5,818 nt of DNA from Candidatus Bipolaricaulota bacterium (GCA_021159105.1 JAGGSM010000001.1:1-5818); one strand, 5' to 3'; positions 1 through 5,297 are shown, counted from the stretch's first letter. The notes: generated from the sequence alone by a model not told the origin. A program made the numbers and translations.

Positions 1-2
1 AG

Positions 3-71
3 CTGGAAACGGCGGATACATCGGAAGTCACTGTCCTAAACAATGCGCGCCTCCTCTCTACTCGGCGGTGA
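3..71 (+). CDS. Possible C-terminal end of an upstream gene (partial)
   Basis: This frame is open from the window edge to TGA at 69-71 and gives a tail beginning LETADTSEVTVLNNARL, a plausible protein end. A terminator-like hairpin follows at 117-144, as expected after a gene end. The product cannot be identified from about 22 residues. The opposite strand offers a rival reading: AGGAGG lies 6 bases ahead of a TTG codon whose frame runs leftward out of the window (MFRTVTSDVSAVSS). Only sequence to the left can decide between them. Confidence 0.25.
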   Translation: METADTSEVTVLNNARLLSTRR

Positions 72-116
72 AAGGATTCTTGTGCTTCTGGCCAATTCGC
101 CCCGCACGCAAATCGG

Positions 117-144
117 AAAAGGGAGCCAAAATCAGCCCCCTTTT
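117..144 (+). terminator. Hairpin with flanking A and T runs, likely rho-independent terminator
   Basis: AAAAGGG (117-123) pairs perfectly with CCCTTTT (138-144), and after one A/C mismatch GC (125-126) pairs with GC (135-136), leaving a loop of about 8 bases. The A run before and T run after the GC core mean it could act on either strand. It lies about 45 bases beyond the possible stop codon at 69-71. The T run is only four bases long, so strength is uncertain. Confidence 0.45.
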
Positions 145-419
145 CACTACTACCAGTTGGTAGAAAGGCGGTTTACTGATAGCGAGAAGAATGTAAACGC
201 TACCCAGAGGACACGTGGCCGCCAGCGTCACCAGAGGAAGCGACGTGGATCACCCCGTGTGGGCAGAGGGTGCGGGAAACTCGCTCAATGAACTTCGCCA
301 CCGCAAGCAAGCGCTGTAACAGAAGCCTAGTAAGAAGCACGCTCCAAGGGGCGGAGAATCAACCCCTGTAGGGGATTCGTCACCTACTGGTCTTCCCAAT
401 CGCCCACAATGGAAGTAAG
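145..419. other. Gene-poor region upstream of trkH
   Basis: I see no convincing gene here. The open frame that crosses it (43-291, plus) begins inside the preceding unit, runs through the 117-144 hairpin, is rich in Arg and Gln, and resembles no family I know. Checks by eye against tmRNA, RNase P RNA, 6S RNA, T-box and the published c-di-AMP (ydaO) riboswitch found no convincing match. What it does hold is an imperfect direct repeat (CCCAGAGGA with CACGTGG at 203-218, and CCAGAGGA with ACGTGG at 231-247) and, at 331-378, the structured motif listed separately. No strong TTGACA/TATAAT pair is visible, so the trkH promoter is not located. Confidence 0.4.
331..378 (+). repeat. Two-hairpin leader motif, copy A (upstream of trkH)
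   Basis: These 48 bases align without gaps to the reverse complement of 4686-4733, with 37 of 48 positions identical by hand count. In the sense orientation the first stem is CTCC (342-345) with GGAG (353-356) around a 7-base loop. The second is CCCC (363-366) with GGGG (371-374) around TGTA. The second stem is extended by AAT with ATT past a CAA bulge. In copy B the first stem is CCCC with GGGG, so the T-A pair here is a C-G pair there, a compensatory change. The motif ends 70 bases before the trkH start codon. Confidence 0.6.
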
Positions 420-452
420 ATGAGGGAGCTTCACCTGGAGGGGAGCGGATGA
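420..452 (+). CDS. Possible 10-codon upstream ORF overlapping the trkH start
   Basis: ATG at 420 opens MRELHLEGSG and stops at TGA 450-452. That stop overlaps the trkH ATG at 449-451 (ATGA). GGAAG at 411-415 lies 4 bases before the ATG and could serve as a weak ribosome binding site. The trkH ribosome binding site lies inside this small ORF, so translating it could affect access to trkH. It may be chance: a short open frame in a purine-rich leader is not unusual. Confidence 0.2.
   Translation: MRELHLEGSG
437..445 (+). promoter_or_regulatory. Ribosome binding site of trkH
   Basis: GGAGGGGAG lies directly ahead of the ATG at 449. The first GGAGG is 7 bases from it. This supports 449 as the start over ATG 420, which is in another frame. 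Confidence 0.75.
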
Positions 453-1903
453 GGAACTTGCGTACAGTGCTTCACTACTTCGGCGTCTTGCTCATCTCCT
501 TTGCCTTTCTGCAGGCCCTGCCTCTCGTCATCAGCGTCCTGTATGCGGAGACGGTCACCTTTCCGGTGCGCATCTACGCCATTCCCGCACTGATCGCTGT
601 CCTCCTCGGCCTGTTGATGATAACCCTGTTCAAACCGGCCCCACTCAGCGAAGGGATGGCGATGGCGACGGGTGCACTGGGTTGGTTCGGGCTGTCGTTG
701 ATCGGTGCCGTGCCCTACTGGCTGGCGCTCAAGATCACTTACCTCGACGCGTTCTTCGAGACGGTGAGCGGGTTTACAACTACGGGAACAACCCTCTTTG
801 TTGGACTGGACGGCCTGCCGTACAGCATCCTATTCTGGCGCGCGCTCACGCAGTGGATCGGCGGACTGGGGATCTTCACTCTGTTCCTCGCCGTCGCGCT
901 GCGCAGCGGCATCTCCAACAACCTGCTCTCGAGCGAATCGCACAAGGCGACAACCAAGCGCTTCTCTCCCGGAGTCTTCACCTCTCTGCGCATCCTGTGG
1001 GCGATCTACATTGCCCTGACAATCCTGTGTGGCCTCTCCCTGTGGATCGAGGGGATGTCACCGTTCGACGCTGTTGTGCATGCGCTCACCACGATCTCCA
1101 CCGGCGGGTTCTCCTCGCACGATGCGAGCATCGCCTACTTCCACCAGAGCGGGTATCACTACGTGGCGATGGACTACACGGTGATCCTGTTCATGTTTCT
1201 CGGGGGAACGAGCTTCCTCGTGCATTGGAACCTCATCCGCCGTCGCTTTTCAGCGTTGCGCAAGAACATGGAGCTCCGCCTTTGGGTGTCGCTCATCGTC
1301 GGGGCGACCCTGATCGTCGCATTCGGTGGAGGGGCGCACGCATCGCTCGAAGAGCGCATCCGCGCCTCTCTCTTTCAGGTGGTGGCGCTTGCCTCGAGCA
1401 CGGGCTTCGCCACCAAGGACATCGCGGGGAGCTTCTTCGGCCCGGCGGCAAAGCAAGTCTTCCTACTCCTGATGTTCATCGGCGGATGCGTCGGTTCGAC
1501 AGCAGGAGGAGTGAAGGTGTGGCGGATCGGGGTTCTGGGAAAGCTGATGCGTCATCAACTGCGCCTCGTCTCGCGCCCGCCCCGCGAGGTTGTGCCGTTC
1601 GTCATCGATGGTGAGGTGATGCGCGAGCGCGAGATCTACCGCACAGCAGCGATCACCTTCGCCTGGGTGGTGATAGCCGCGATCGGAAGCCTGATCACCG
1701 GTCTCCTTACGGGGTTCGGTCCGTTGGAGTCTTTCTCCGGGATGATCTCGGCTCTGAGTAACATCGGGCCGAGTTACATCGATCCGGCGGCTTATGTTAC
1801 CATGAACGCGGGAGTCAAGGTGTTCTACATCCTGGCGATGGTTGCGGGAAGGCTCGAACTCCTCCCAATGCTTCTTATATTCTCGCGTCGAGTGTGGCGA
1901 TAG
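449..1903 (+). CDS. trkH: Potassium uptake transporter, TrkH family
   Basis: This is the pore-forming membrane subunit of a Trk/Ktr-type potassium uptake system. Its 484 residues match full-length TrkH proteins of about 480. The four selectivity-filter loops expected of this superfamily are all present: SGFTTTG around 107-113, ISTGGF at 216-221, SSTGFAT at 316-322 and SNIGP at 437-441. Each follows a short pore helix and lies between hydrophobic membrane spans; there are about ten spans in all. The N-terminus begins with a hydrophobic span (about 10-32), and the end, GRLELLPMLLIF then RRVWR, has the usual TrkH C-terminal form. The filter glycines (113, 219, 319, 440) are intact, so an active potassium-selective pore is expected. 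The trkA gene for the cytoplasmic gating subunit follows in the same transcript. Start at 449 is supported by a strong ribosome binding site. I cannot tell from sequence whether transport is driven by protons or sodium. Confidence 0.95.
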   Translation: MRNLRTVLHYFGVLLISFAFLQALPLVISVLYAETVTFPVRIYAIPALIAVLLGLLMITLFKPAPLSEGMAMATGALGWFGLSLIGAVPYWLALKITYLDAFFETVSGFTTTGTTLFVGLDGLPYSILFWRALTQWIGGLGIFTLFLAVALRSGISNNLLSSESHKATTKRFSPGVFTSLRILWAIYIALTILCGLSLWIEGMSPFDAVVHALTTISTGGFSSHDASIAYFHQSGYHYVAMDYTVILFMFLGGTSFLVHWNLIRRRFSALRKNMELRLWVSLIVGATLIVAFGGGAHASLEERIRASLFQVVALASSTGFATKDIAGSFFGPAAKQVFLLLMFIGGCVGSTAGGVKVWRIGVLGKLMRHQLRLVSRPPREVVPFVIDGEVMREREIYRTAAITFAWVVIAAIGSLITGLLTGFGPLESFSGMISALSNIGPSYIDPAAYVTMNAGVKVFYILAMVAGRLELLPMLLIFSRRVWR

Positions 1904-1909
1904 GAGGGA
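1903..1909 (+). promoter_or_regulatory. Ribosome binding site of trkA embedded in the trkH stop
   Basis: The trkH stop TAG (1901-1903) contributes its last base to GGAGGGA, which lies just before ATG 1912. This geometry selects ATG 1912 over the in-frame GTG at 1894, which has no comparable site. It also implies that ribosomes ending trkH can re-initiate on trkA. Confidence 0.75.
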
Positions 1910-1911
1910 TC

Positions 1912-2709
1912 ATGCGTGTAGTAATTGCTGGAGCGGGGATGGCCGGAAGGCGGTTGATCACCAGGTTGGCCGCCGATCGTCATGACGTGGTCGCCATCGA
2001 TCTCAATCGCGATGTGTGCGAGATGGTGAGCGCCAAATTGGGCGTTCCCGCGATCTCCGGAAACGCGACGGACGTGGCCACGCTGGAGGAAGCGGAGATC
2101 GGGCGAACCGATGTCGCCGTAGGGATGATGCGCCAGAGCGCGGACAACCTGGCGTTCTGTCTGCTTGCAAAGAGTGCGGGAGCGAAGCGTATCATCACGC
2201 GCATGGCCAATCCTAAGTACGTACATGCCTACAAACAGGCGGGCGTGACCACGGTGATCGACGTCGTCGGTCTGTTCCTCGACCAGCTGGTGTTGGAGAT
2301 CGAGCGGCCAGAGATCTACGAGGTGGCAAGTTTCGGCGCGGGAGCGGGGACAATCATTCGCATCACCATCCAAGAGAACTCGCACGTTGTGGGAAAGACC
2401 ATCCAGCAGATAAGTGCAGATCGCCGCTACCCTCGCAATTGCCTGATCGTCGGGCTCTTTCGCAGCGGCGAGCGCCTCATCATCCCTGCGGGAGGGGAGC
2501 TCGTGAGGGCCGGCGATCAGCTCGTCCTCTCAACCCTCACTGAAACCGCGAAGGATGTTGCCCAGTTCTTTGAAACGCGCAGGGGCATCTCTTCTCTATT
2601 TGCGGGGAAGAAGGGGACGACTACTCCCCCTGATGTTACGCAGACGCAGGTGGAGCTGGACACAGCTTTGGAGGAATCAGAGAAGCCGGGGCAGGATACG
2701 GTGGAGTAA
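1912..2709 (+). CDS. trkA: Potassium uptake regulatory subunit, single-RCK TrkA family
   Basis: This is the cytoplasmic nucleotide-binding partner of the TrkH pore. The product is 265 residues from ATG 1912. Residues 1-130 form an RCK-N Rossmann domain: VVIAGAGMAG gives the GxGxxG dinucleotide loop (G7, G9, G12), and D30 ends the second strand in VVAIDLN, the acidic residue that contacts the adenosine ribose in NAD(H)-binding members. ISGNATD (48-54) and the SADN segment (76-79) match family positions. Residues about 145-210 form a TrkA_C domain with the usual GDQLVL segment at 201-206. Residues 225-265 are a polar, acidic tail I do not recognise. It has one RCK unit, unlike the tandem protein of E. 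coli (about 458 residues), and is closer in plan to KtrA, so a multimeric ring on TrkH is likely. TrkA_C domains bind c-di-AMP in some Firmicutes; whether this one does is unknown. Confidence 0.93.
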   Translation: MRVVIAGAGMAGRRLITRLAADRHDVVAIDLNRDVCEMVSAKLGVPAISGNATDVATLEEAEIGRTDVAVGMMRQSADNLAFCLLAKSAGAKRIITRMANPKYVHAYKQAGVTTVIDVVGLFLDQLVLEIERPEIYEVASFGAGAGTIIRITIQENSHVVGKTIQQISADRRYPRNCLIVGLFRSGERLIIPAGGELVRAGDQLVLSTLTETAKDVAQFFETRRGISSLFAGKKGTTTPPDVTQTQVELDTALEESEKPGQDTVE

Positions 2710-2713
2710 GCCC

Positions 2714-3433
2714 TCATTCTCCGGTGACAGACGGCTGTTTCTCGATCGTCACCTCGGAGAAGACCAGGTGCAACACGACTGAATACGGCGGTTTGTTATT
2801 GAGATCAGGCACGTCAGAATGGAGAAGAAGCGTGAACTCTGTTCGCTTCGGATCTGAAAAACCAGACTTATCGCGCAGCAGTGGGCTGTAGACAAGCCCG
2901 CTCTGGCGGATCGATCCATCGCTGCGCCGCACCGCATCGGCAAGGGACCACTCCCCCTGCAGACCTTCGTAAAGGAGCTCTCCATCTACGTACACGTCAA
3001 ACGCTCCCTTCCCAGTGAGCAGCGCATGCGTCTGTGGGAAGTTGGGATCGCCGCCAGAGATGTCTCCATTGATCGTGACGTCCTCTTGCAGCTTTGAGGT
3101 GGTATCGATACGAGAGGTGATCCTGATCGTCCCGCTGACAGCGCCACTTGATGTGGGATGAAGCGGACCACTGGACTCTGTGGTGGACACAGAGGCATCG
3201 AGCGACCCCGTCCCGTCCCTTGAGAGCGTGAAGCTGAGGGTACCGGATAGAGTTTGCACGCCCTTTCCATCGTAGCAGAGGTTGTCTCCGTACCCGCCGA
3301 TCACCTCTGGCGAATTCGCGCGCACGGCCCAACCTGAGCTGGTCGCGGAGGTCGGTGGCTTGCTCGGAAGCATGAAAAAGAGGCCGACCATGGCTGCAAC
3401 AACGCCGATAAGAATGAGTATTCGATAGCTCAC
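2714..3433 (-). CDS. Membrane-anchored extracytoplasmic protein, unknown function
   Basis: I do not recognise this 239-residue protein. It starts with a short positive segment (MSYR) and a hydrophobic stretch at about 4-22 (ILILIGVVAAMVGLFF), which should be a membrane anchor or an uncleaved signal. There is no lipobox cysteine there. A Ser/Thr-rich linker follows (26-34), then a Gly, Ser and Thr-rich region with alternating hydrophobic residues that suggests a beta-sandwich outside the membrane. It contains a single cysteine (C53) in NLCYDG. The start is GTG at 3433, chosen because GGAGGG at 3437-3442 sits just ahead of it and the hydrophobic segment begins at once. Its stop lies 4 bases from the trkA stop in convergent orientation, with no terminator visible between them. 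Codon use resembles its neighbours, so it is probably real and expressed, but no catalytic motif can be pointed to. Confidence 0.8.
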   Translation of the reverse strand: MSYRILILIGVVAAMVGLFFMLPSKPPTSATSSGWAVRANSPEVIGGYGDNLCYDGKGVQTLSGTLSFTLSRDGTGSLDASVSTTESSGPLHPTSSGAVSGTIRITSRIDTTSKLQEDVTINGDISGGDPNFPQTHALLTGKGAFDVYVDGELLYEGLQGEWSLADAVRRSDGSIRQSGLVYSPLLRDKSGFSDPKRTEFTLLLHSDVPDLNNKPPYSVVLHLVFSEVTIEKQPSVTGE

Positions 3434-3436
3434 TGT

Positions 3437-3442
3437 CCCTCC
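3437..3442 (-). promoter_or_regulatory. Ribosome binding site supporting a GTG start
   Basis: On the minus strand GGAGGG lies 3 bases ahead of GTG 3433. This fixes the start of the membrane-anchored protein at a non-ATG codon. Confidence 0.65.
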
Positions 3443-3506
3443 GTTATAGGATCAGGCTGCAAGACCAAACTGTGCGCTGAAAAGGGGGATAAGTCAACCT
3501 GAGAAG

Positions 3507-3545
3507 CGGTGATCGGTAAATCGGTAACAAGTGACGGGTAACGAG
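3507..3545. repeat. Short CGGTAA-type tandem repeats upstream of the 3433 gene
   Basis: On the plus strand CGGTGAT, CGGTAAAT, CGGTAACA and CGGGTAACG follow one another with spacings of 7, 8 and 13 bases. They lie about 75 bases ahead of the membrane-anchored protein's start. They could be a binding-site array or just drifting low-complexity sequence. Confidence 0.5.
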
Positions 3546-3561
3546 AAAAATCACCCCTGGC

Positions 3562-3587
3562 AAAGAAAAACGGGGCTCCGCGCCCCG
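3562..3587 (-). terminator. Rho-independent terminator inside repeat copy 1
   Basis: On the minus strand CGGGGC (3587-3582) pairs perfectly with GCCCCG (3576-3571) around a 5-base loop and is followed by TTTTTCTTTG. This is the strongest terminator in the window. It lies downstream of the DHH gene and also immediately downstream of the candidate promoter at 3597-3626. Confidence 0.8.
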
Positions 3588-3596
3588 ACACTTAGT

Positions 3597-3626
3597 AAGC
3601 TACGATATCGGGGCATAGTATGTCAA
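3597..3626 (-). promoter_or_regulatory. Candidate sigma-70-type promoter in repeat copy 1
   Basis: On the minus strand a perfect -35 box TTGACA (3626-3621) is followed after 18 bases by TAGCTT (3602-3597), a poor -10 box with 3 of 6 matches. The predicted transcription start is only a few bases before the 3587-3571 terminator hairpin, so transcripts would be about 35-40 bases unless they read through. Confidence 0.4.
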
Positions 3627-3636
3627 GGGGTAAAGC

Positions 3637-3670
3637 AAAAACCGAGCGCTCAGTCTCCTCTTAAGACTGA
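3637..3670 (-). terminator. Alternative hairpins after the DHH gene
   Basis: Two mutually exclusive hairpins follow the DHH stop. One has a perfect 7-base stem (TCAGTCT at 3670-3664 with AGACTGA at 3656-3650) but ends 8 bases before the T run. The other is a 5-base stem (ACTGA with TCGGT, 3654-3641, one G-U pair) that abuts the TTTTT run. Termination here is plausible, with the stronger terminator at 3587-3562 as backup. Confidence 0.5.
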
Positions 3671-3679
3671 CAACCATCC

Positions 3680-4657
3680 CTATTTATCTGGCTTTAGCGC
3701 CTGTCTTGTTCTCGCTACGACCTTGTTTATCATCTCTTCCAGGTCGACTCCCTTGCAGCTGCAGCCGGCTGCGCGCACGTGCCCGCCACCGCCGAACTCC
3801 AGGGCCACCTTGCTCACATCGGCGTAATTCTTCGACCTGAATGAGATATGCACATCCCCCTCCGGCCACTCGATGAACAGGATCGCGATCTCCACGCCGT
3901 ACATCGACCTGATCTCGCCCACCAGGCCACCCGCATCGTCTTCCGTGCAACCGGTGTGGCGTAGCATCTCTGTTGAAACGTACGACCACGCGAGTTTCCC
4001 GTCCTCTTCGATGTGCAGCTTAGCGAACATCTCGGAGAGGAGTTTGACCTCGTTCAGTGTCCTGTGCTCAAGGACAGCTGATGAGATGCGCTGTATGCTC
4101 GCCCCGGCCTTGACGAGCTCGGCGGCGTAGGAGAAGACCTTGTAATCGGTGTTGGAGTACTTGAAGAACCCGGTGTCCGTGGCTATCCCCAACAGGTTGA
4201 TCTCCGCCAGGCGCGCATCGTAGTCCACAAGCTGCTTACCGATCTCGTAGATGATCACCGCGGCGGCAGCGTAGGCAGAGTCGTAGAAGTCGATCTCACC
4301 GAACCCGACGTTCGTCTGGTGATGATCGATGGTGACATCCGGCTTCTTCCCCTTCAGCAGCTCCACCGCATCACCGATCCGCGATAGCTCGGAGGCATCC
4401 ACGGTGACCGACGTGTCGTACTCAAAGTCCCTGAGATCATCGACATTCTTGATCAGTGGGACATCTGCCAGATCCTTGTAGAACCATGGGATCTCCCCGG
4501 CAATACACCCTTCGGCCACCTTGCCCAGCTTGCGCAGTATGAGTACTAACGTAACGACCGAACTGATGTCGTCTCCGTCCGGCTTGATGTGCCCGATCAC
4601 CAGTACGCGCTTCGCTGCTTTCAGCCTCTCGACTACCGCATCCAGATCCTTCTTCAT
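3680..4657 (-). CDS. nrnA: DHH-DHHA1 phosphoesterase, NrnA-like
   Basis: This is a metal-dependent phosphodiesterase of the bifunctional oligoribonuclease/pAp phosphatase group, about 320 residues in the family and 325 here. Metal-site motifs appear in order: GHIKPDGD with H23, D27 and D29; D87 in VDASE; D111-H112-H113 in DHHQTN; and D161 in DTGFF. The C-terminal DHHA1 substrate domain ends with GGGGHVRAAG (289-298), preceded by the usual SFRSK segment (272-276). All expected catalytic residues are present, so it should be active. The first motif continues as DISS where most relatives have A-x-GS. Likely substrates are 2-5 base nanoRNAs and pAp, and in some bacteria pApA from c-di-AMP; the sequence does not separate these. 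ATG 4657 is fixed by an in-frame TGA 12 bases upstream; the nearest purine run (AAGGAAG) is rather distant, so initiation may be weak or regulated. It is 127 bases downstream of the thioesterase. Confidence 0.93.
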   Translation of the reverse strand: MKKDLDAVVERLKAAKRVLVIGHIKPDGDDISSVVTLVLILRKLGKVAEGCIAGEIPWFYKDLADVPLIKNVDDLRDFEYDTSVTVDASELSRIGDAVELLKGKKPDVTIDHHQTNVGFGEIDFYDSAYAAAAVIIYEIGKQLVDYDARLAEINLLGIATDTGFFKYSNTDYKVFSYAAELVKAGASIQRISSAVLEHRTLNEVKLLSEMFAKLHIEEDGKLAWSYVSTEMLRHTGCTEDDAGGLVGEIRSMYGVEIAILFIEWPEGDVHISFRSKNYADVSKVALEFGGGGHVRAAGCSCKGVDLEEMINKVVARTRQALKPDK

Positions 4658-4685
4658 GGCAAACGCTCACTTCCTTCTGCTCTCT

Positions 4686-4733
4686 CAATCCCCTGCGGGG
4701 GTTGATTCCCCGCTTCTTGGGGTGTTTTTTTTA
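4686..4733 (-). repeat. Two-hairpin leader motif, copy B (upstream of the DHH gene)
   Basis: This is the partner of the motif at 331-378, placed on the minus strand 28 bases before the DHH start codon. In sense orientation CCCC (4722-4719) pairs with GGGG (4711-4708) around 7 bases, and CCCC (4701-4698) pairs with GGGG (4693-4690) around CGCA. The AAT-CAA bulge-ATT extension of the second stem is conserved. An alternative perfect stem, GCGGGG (4713-4708) with CCCCGC (4700-4695), would replace both hairpins, so the element could switch shape. Confidence 0.6.
4708..4732 (+). terminator. Possible plus-strand terminator
   Basis: Read on the plus strand, CCCC (4708-4711) pairs with GGGG (4719-4722) around 7 bases, followed after TG by eight T residues (4725-4732). 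It resembles a terminator, but no plus-strand gene ends before it. It might stop antisense transcription across the DHH gene. The T run is not kept in the other copy of the motif. Confidence 0.35.
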
Positions 4734-4745
4734 CAAAGCTTCTTG

Positions 4746-4771
4746 ATACACCGCGTGCTTCCCGCGGTATA
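4746..4771. other. Inverted repeat without T run, after the thioesterase gene
   Basis: ACCGCG and CGCGGT form a 6-base stem around 7 bases, with partial extension by AT pairs beyond a mismatch. It lies just past the thioesterase stop on the minus strand. No T run follows on either strand, so it is not a standard terminator; it could be an RNA 3'-end structure or a protein site. Confidence 0.35.
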
Positions 4772-4784
4772 CTTCATTCCTCAC

Positions 4785-5291
4785 TCACAGATCCACTTCT
4801 TGAGGGTCCTCGCGGGATGGCACCACCCTCCACTCCTGCTCATTCACATCGAAATCAGCGATCCTGTCGATGGGGAGCTTGAGGAACCTTCCCCTACCCT
4901 CTACAGCGACCGCGCCGTCGGCAAGCAGGATCTCACCACTCCCCTCGAAGGATCGCCTGTTCTCACCGGTGATGCGGCCAACAGCTCGCACCTCCGCATC
5001 CAGAGGGATTGGCTTACGGAACTTGATATGAAACTCCAGAGTAACACCCCACATATCCTCCCCGTACTTGATCATTCCAGCACGGCCGATCGTTTCATCT
5101 AGGATAGCACTAGCGATCCCCCCGTGCATTCGCCCTGGATAGCTCTGGTGTTCCTCGCGAGGATGGAATATGGCGAGCACCTCGCCGTTCTCCAGTTCGT
5201 AGAAGAACGCCTTCAGCCCGAGAGAATTCTTCATCCCGCAGACAAGGCACATCTTGCTATTCGGTTGTTTACGCATCACGTGTTGACTCAT
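4785..5291 (-). CDS. PaaI-type hotdog-fold thioesterase
   Basis: This 168-residue protein has the single-hotdog form of acyl-CoA thioesterases of the PaaI/4HBT group. The signature is RMHGGIASAILDETIG (54-69): H56-G57-G58 begins the central helix and D65-E66 lie where the catalytic acidic residue is found in relatives. A CxxC segment, CLVCGMKNSLGL (15-26), matches the N-terminal motif of a common subgroup of uncharacterised thioesterases. VTLEFHIKFRKPIPLDAEV (83-101) gives the central strands, and the extension after about residue 145 is polar and acidic. The protein should be cytoplasmic and act as a dimer or tetramer; the acyl-CoA substrate cannot be read from sequence. The start at 5291 is supported by GGGAGG 6 bases upstream. 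The gene has its own candidate TATAAT box, and the DHH gene follows downstream in the same orientation, so the two may share readthrough transcripts. Confidence 0.88.
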   Translation of the reverse strand: MSQHVMRKQPNSKMCLVCGMKNSLGLKAFFYELENGEVLAIFHPREEHQSYPGRMHGGIASAILDETIGRAGMIKYGEDMWGVTLEFHIKFRKPIPLDAEVRAVGRITGENRRSFEGSGEILLADGAVAVEGRGRFLKLPIDRIADFDVNEQEWRVVPSREDPQEVDL

Positions 5292-5297
5292 GGGTAA

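Larger units (their letters stand above)
3562..3644 (-). repeat. Terminator-promoter-terminator repeat, copy 1
   Basis: This stretch aligns to 5383-5464 with one single-base gap and about 63 of 83 positions identical by hand count. Perfectly shared blocks are CGCCCCGACA (3581-3590) and TGTCAAGGGG (3621-3630), and TACGATATC is shared at 3601. Read on the minus strand the order is a T run, CCCCTTGACATA, a GATATCGTA segment, then a GC hairpin with a T run. Copy and gene order show it lies between the DHH gene stop and the membrane-anchored protein. Confidence 0.75.

Noticed and set aside
43..291. 82-residue open frame on the plus strand
   Set aside because: It runs through a terminator-like hairpin, has no good ribosome binding site, is rich in Arg and Gln in its second half and resembles no family.
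331..378. CRISPR repeat
   Set aside because: The motif occurs as two single copies more than 4 kb apart, with no spacer array and no cas gene.
150..448. c-di-AMP (ydaO) riboswitch upstream of trkH
   Set aside because: The context fits, but the conserved segments I can recall (GGAGGAACC, GGGGUnAAUC, CAGCUAAC) are not present in order.
682..1614. 310-residue open frame on the plus strand
   Set aside because: It lies inside trkH in another frame and is extremely rich in Arg, as expected of an out-of-frame reading of GC-rich membrane protein code.
1825..2385. 186-residue open frame on the minus strand
   Set aside because: It is antisense to trkH and trkA, which have clear family motifs; its His, Asp and Arg-rich composition is typical of a shadow.
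3468..3497. Promoter TTGACT for the membrane-anchored protein gene
   Set aside because: The -35 box is good but the sequence 17-18 bases on (CACAGT or ACAGTT) is a poor -10 box. A TATAAC nearer the gene lies too close to the ribosome binding site.
3562..3644. Miniature transposable element
   Set aside because: No terminal inverted repeats or target duplications are visible, and the conserved parts read as promoter and terminator signals instead.
4521..5102. 193-residue open frame on the plus strand
   Set aside because: It lies antisense across the starts and ends of two well-supported minus-strand genes and crosses the spacer between them; composition looks like a shadow frame.
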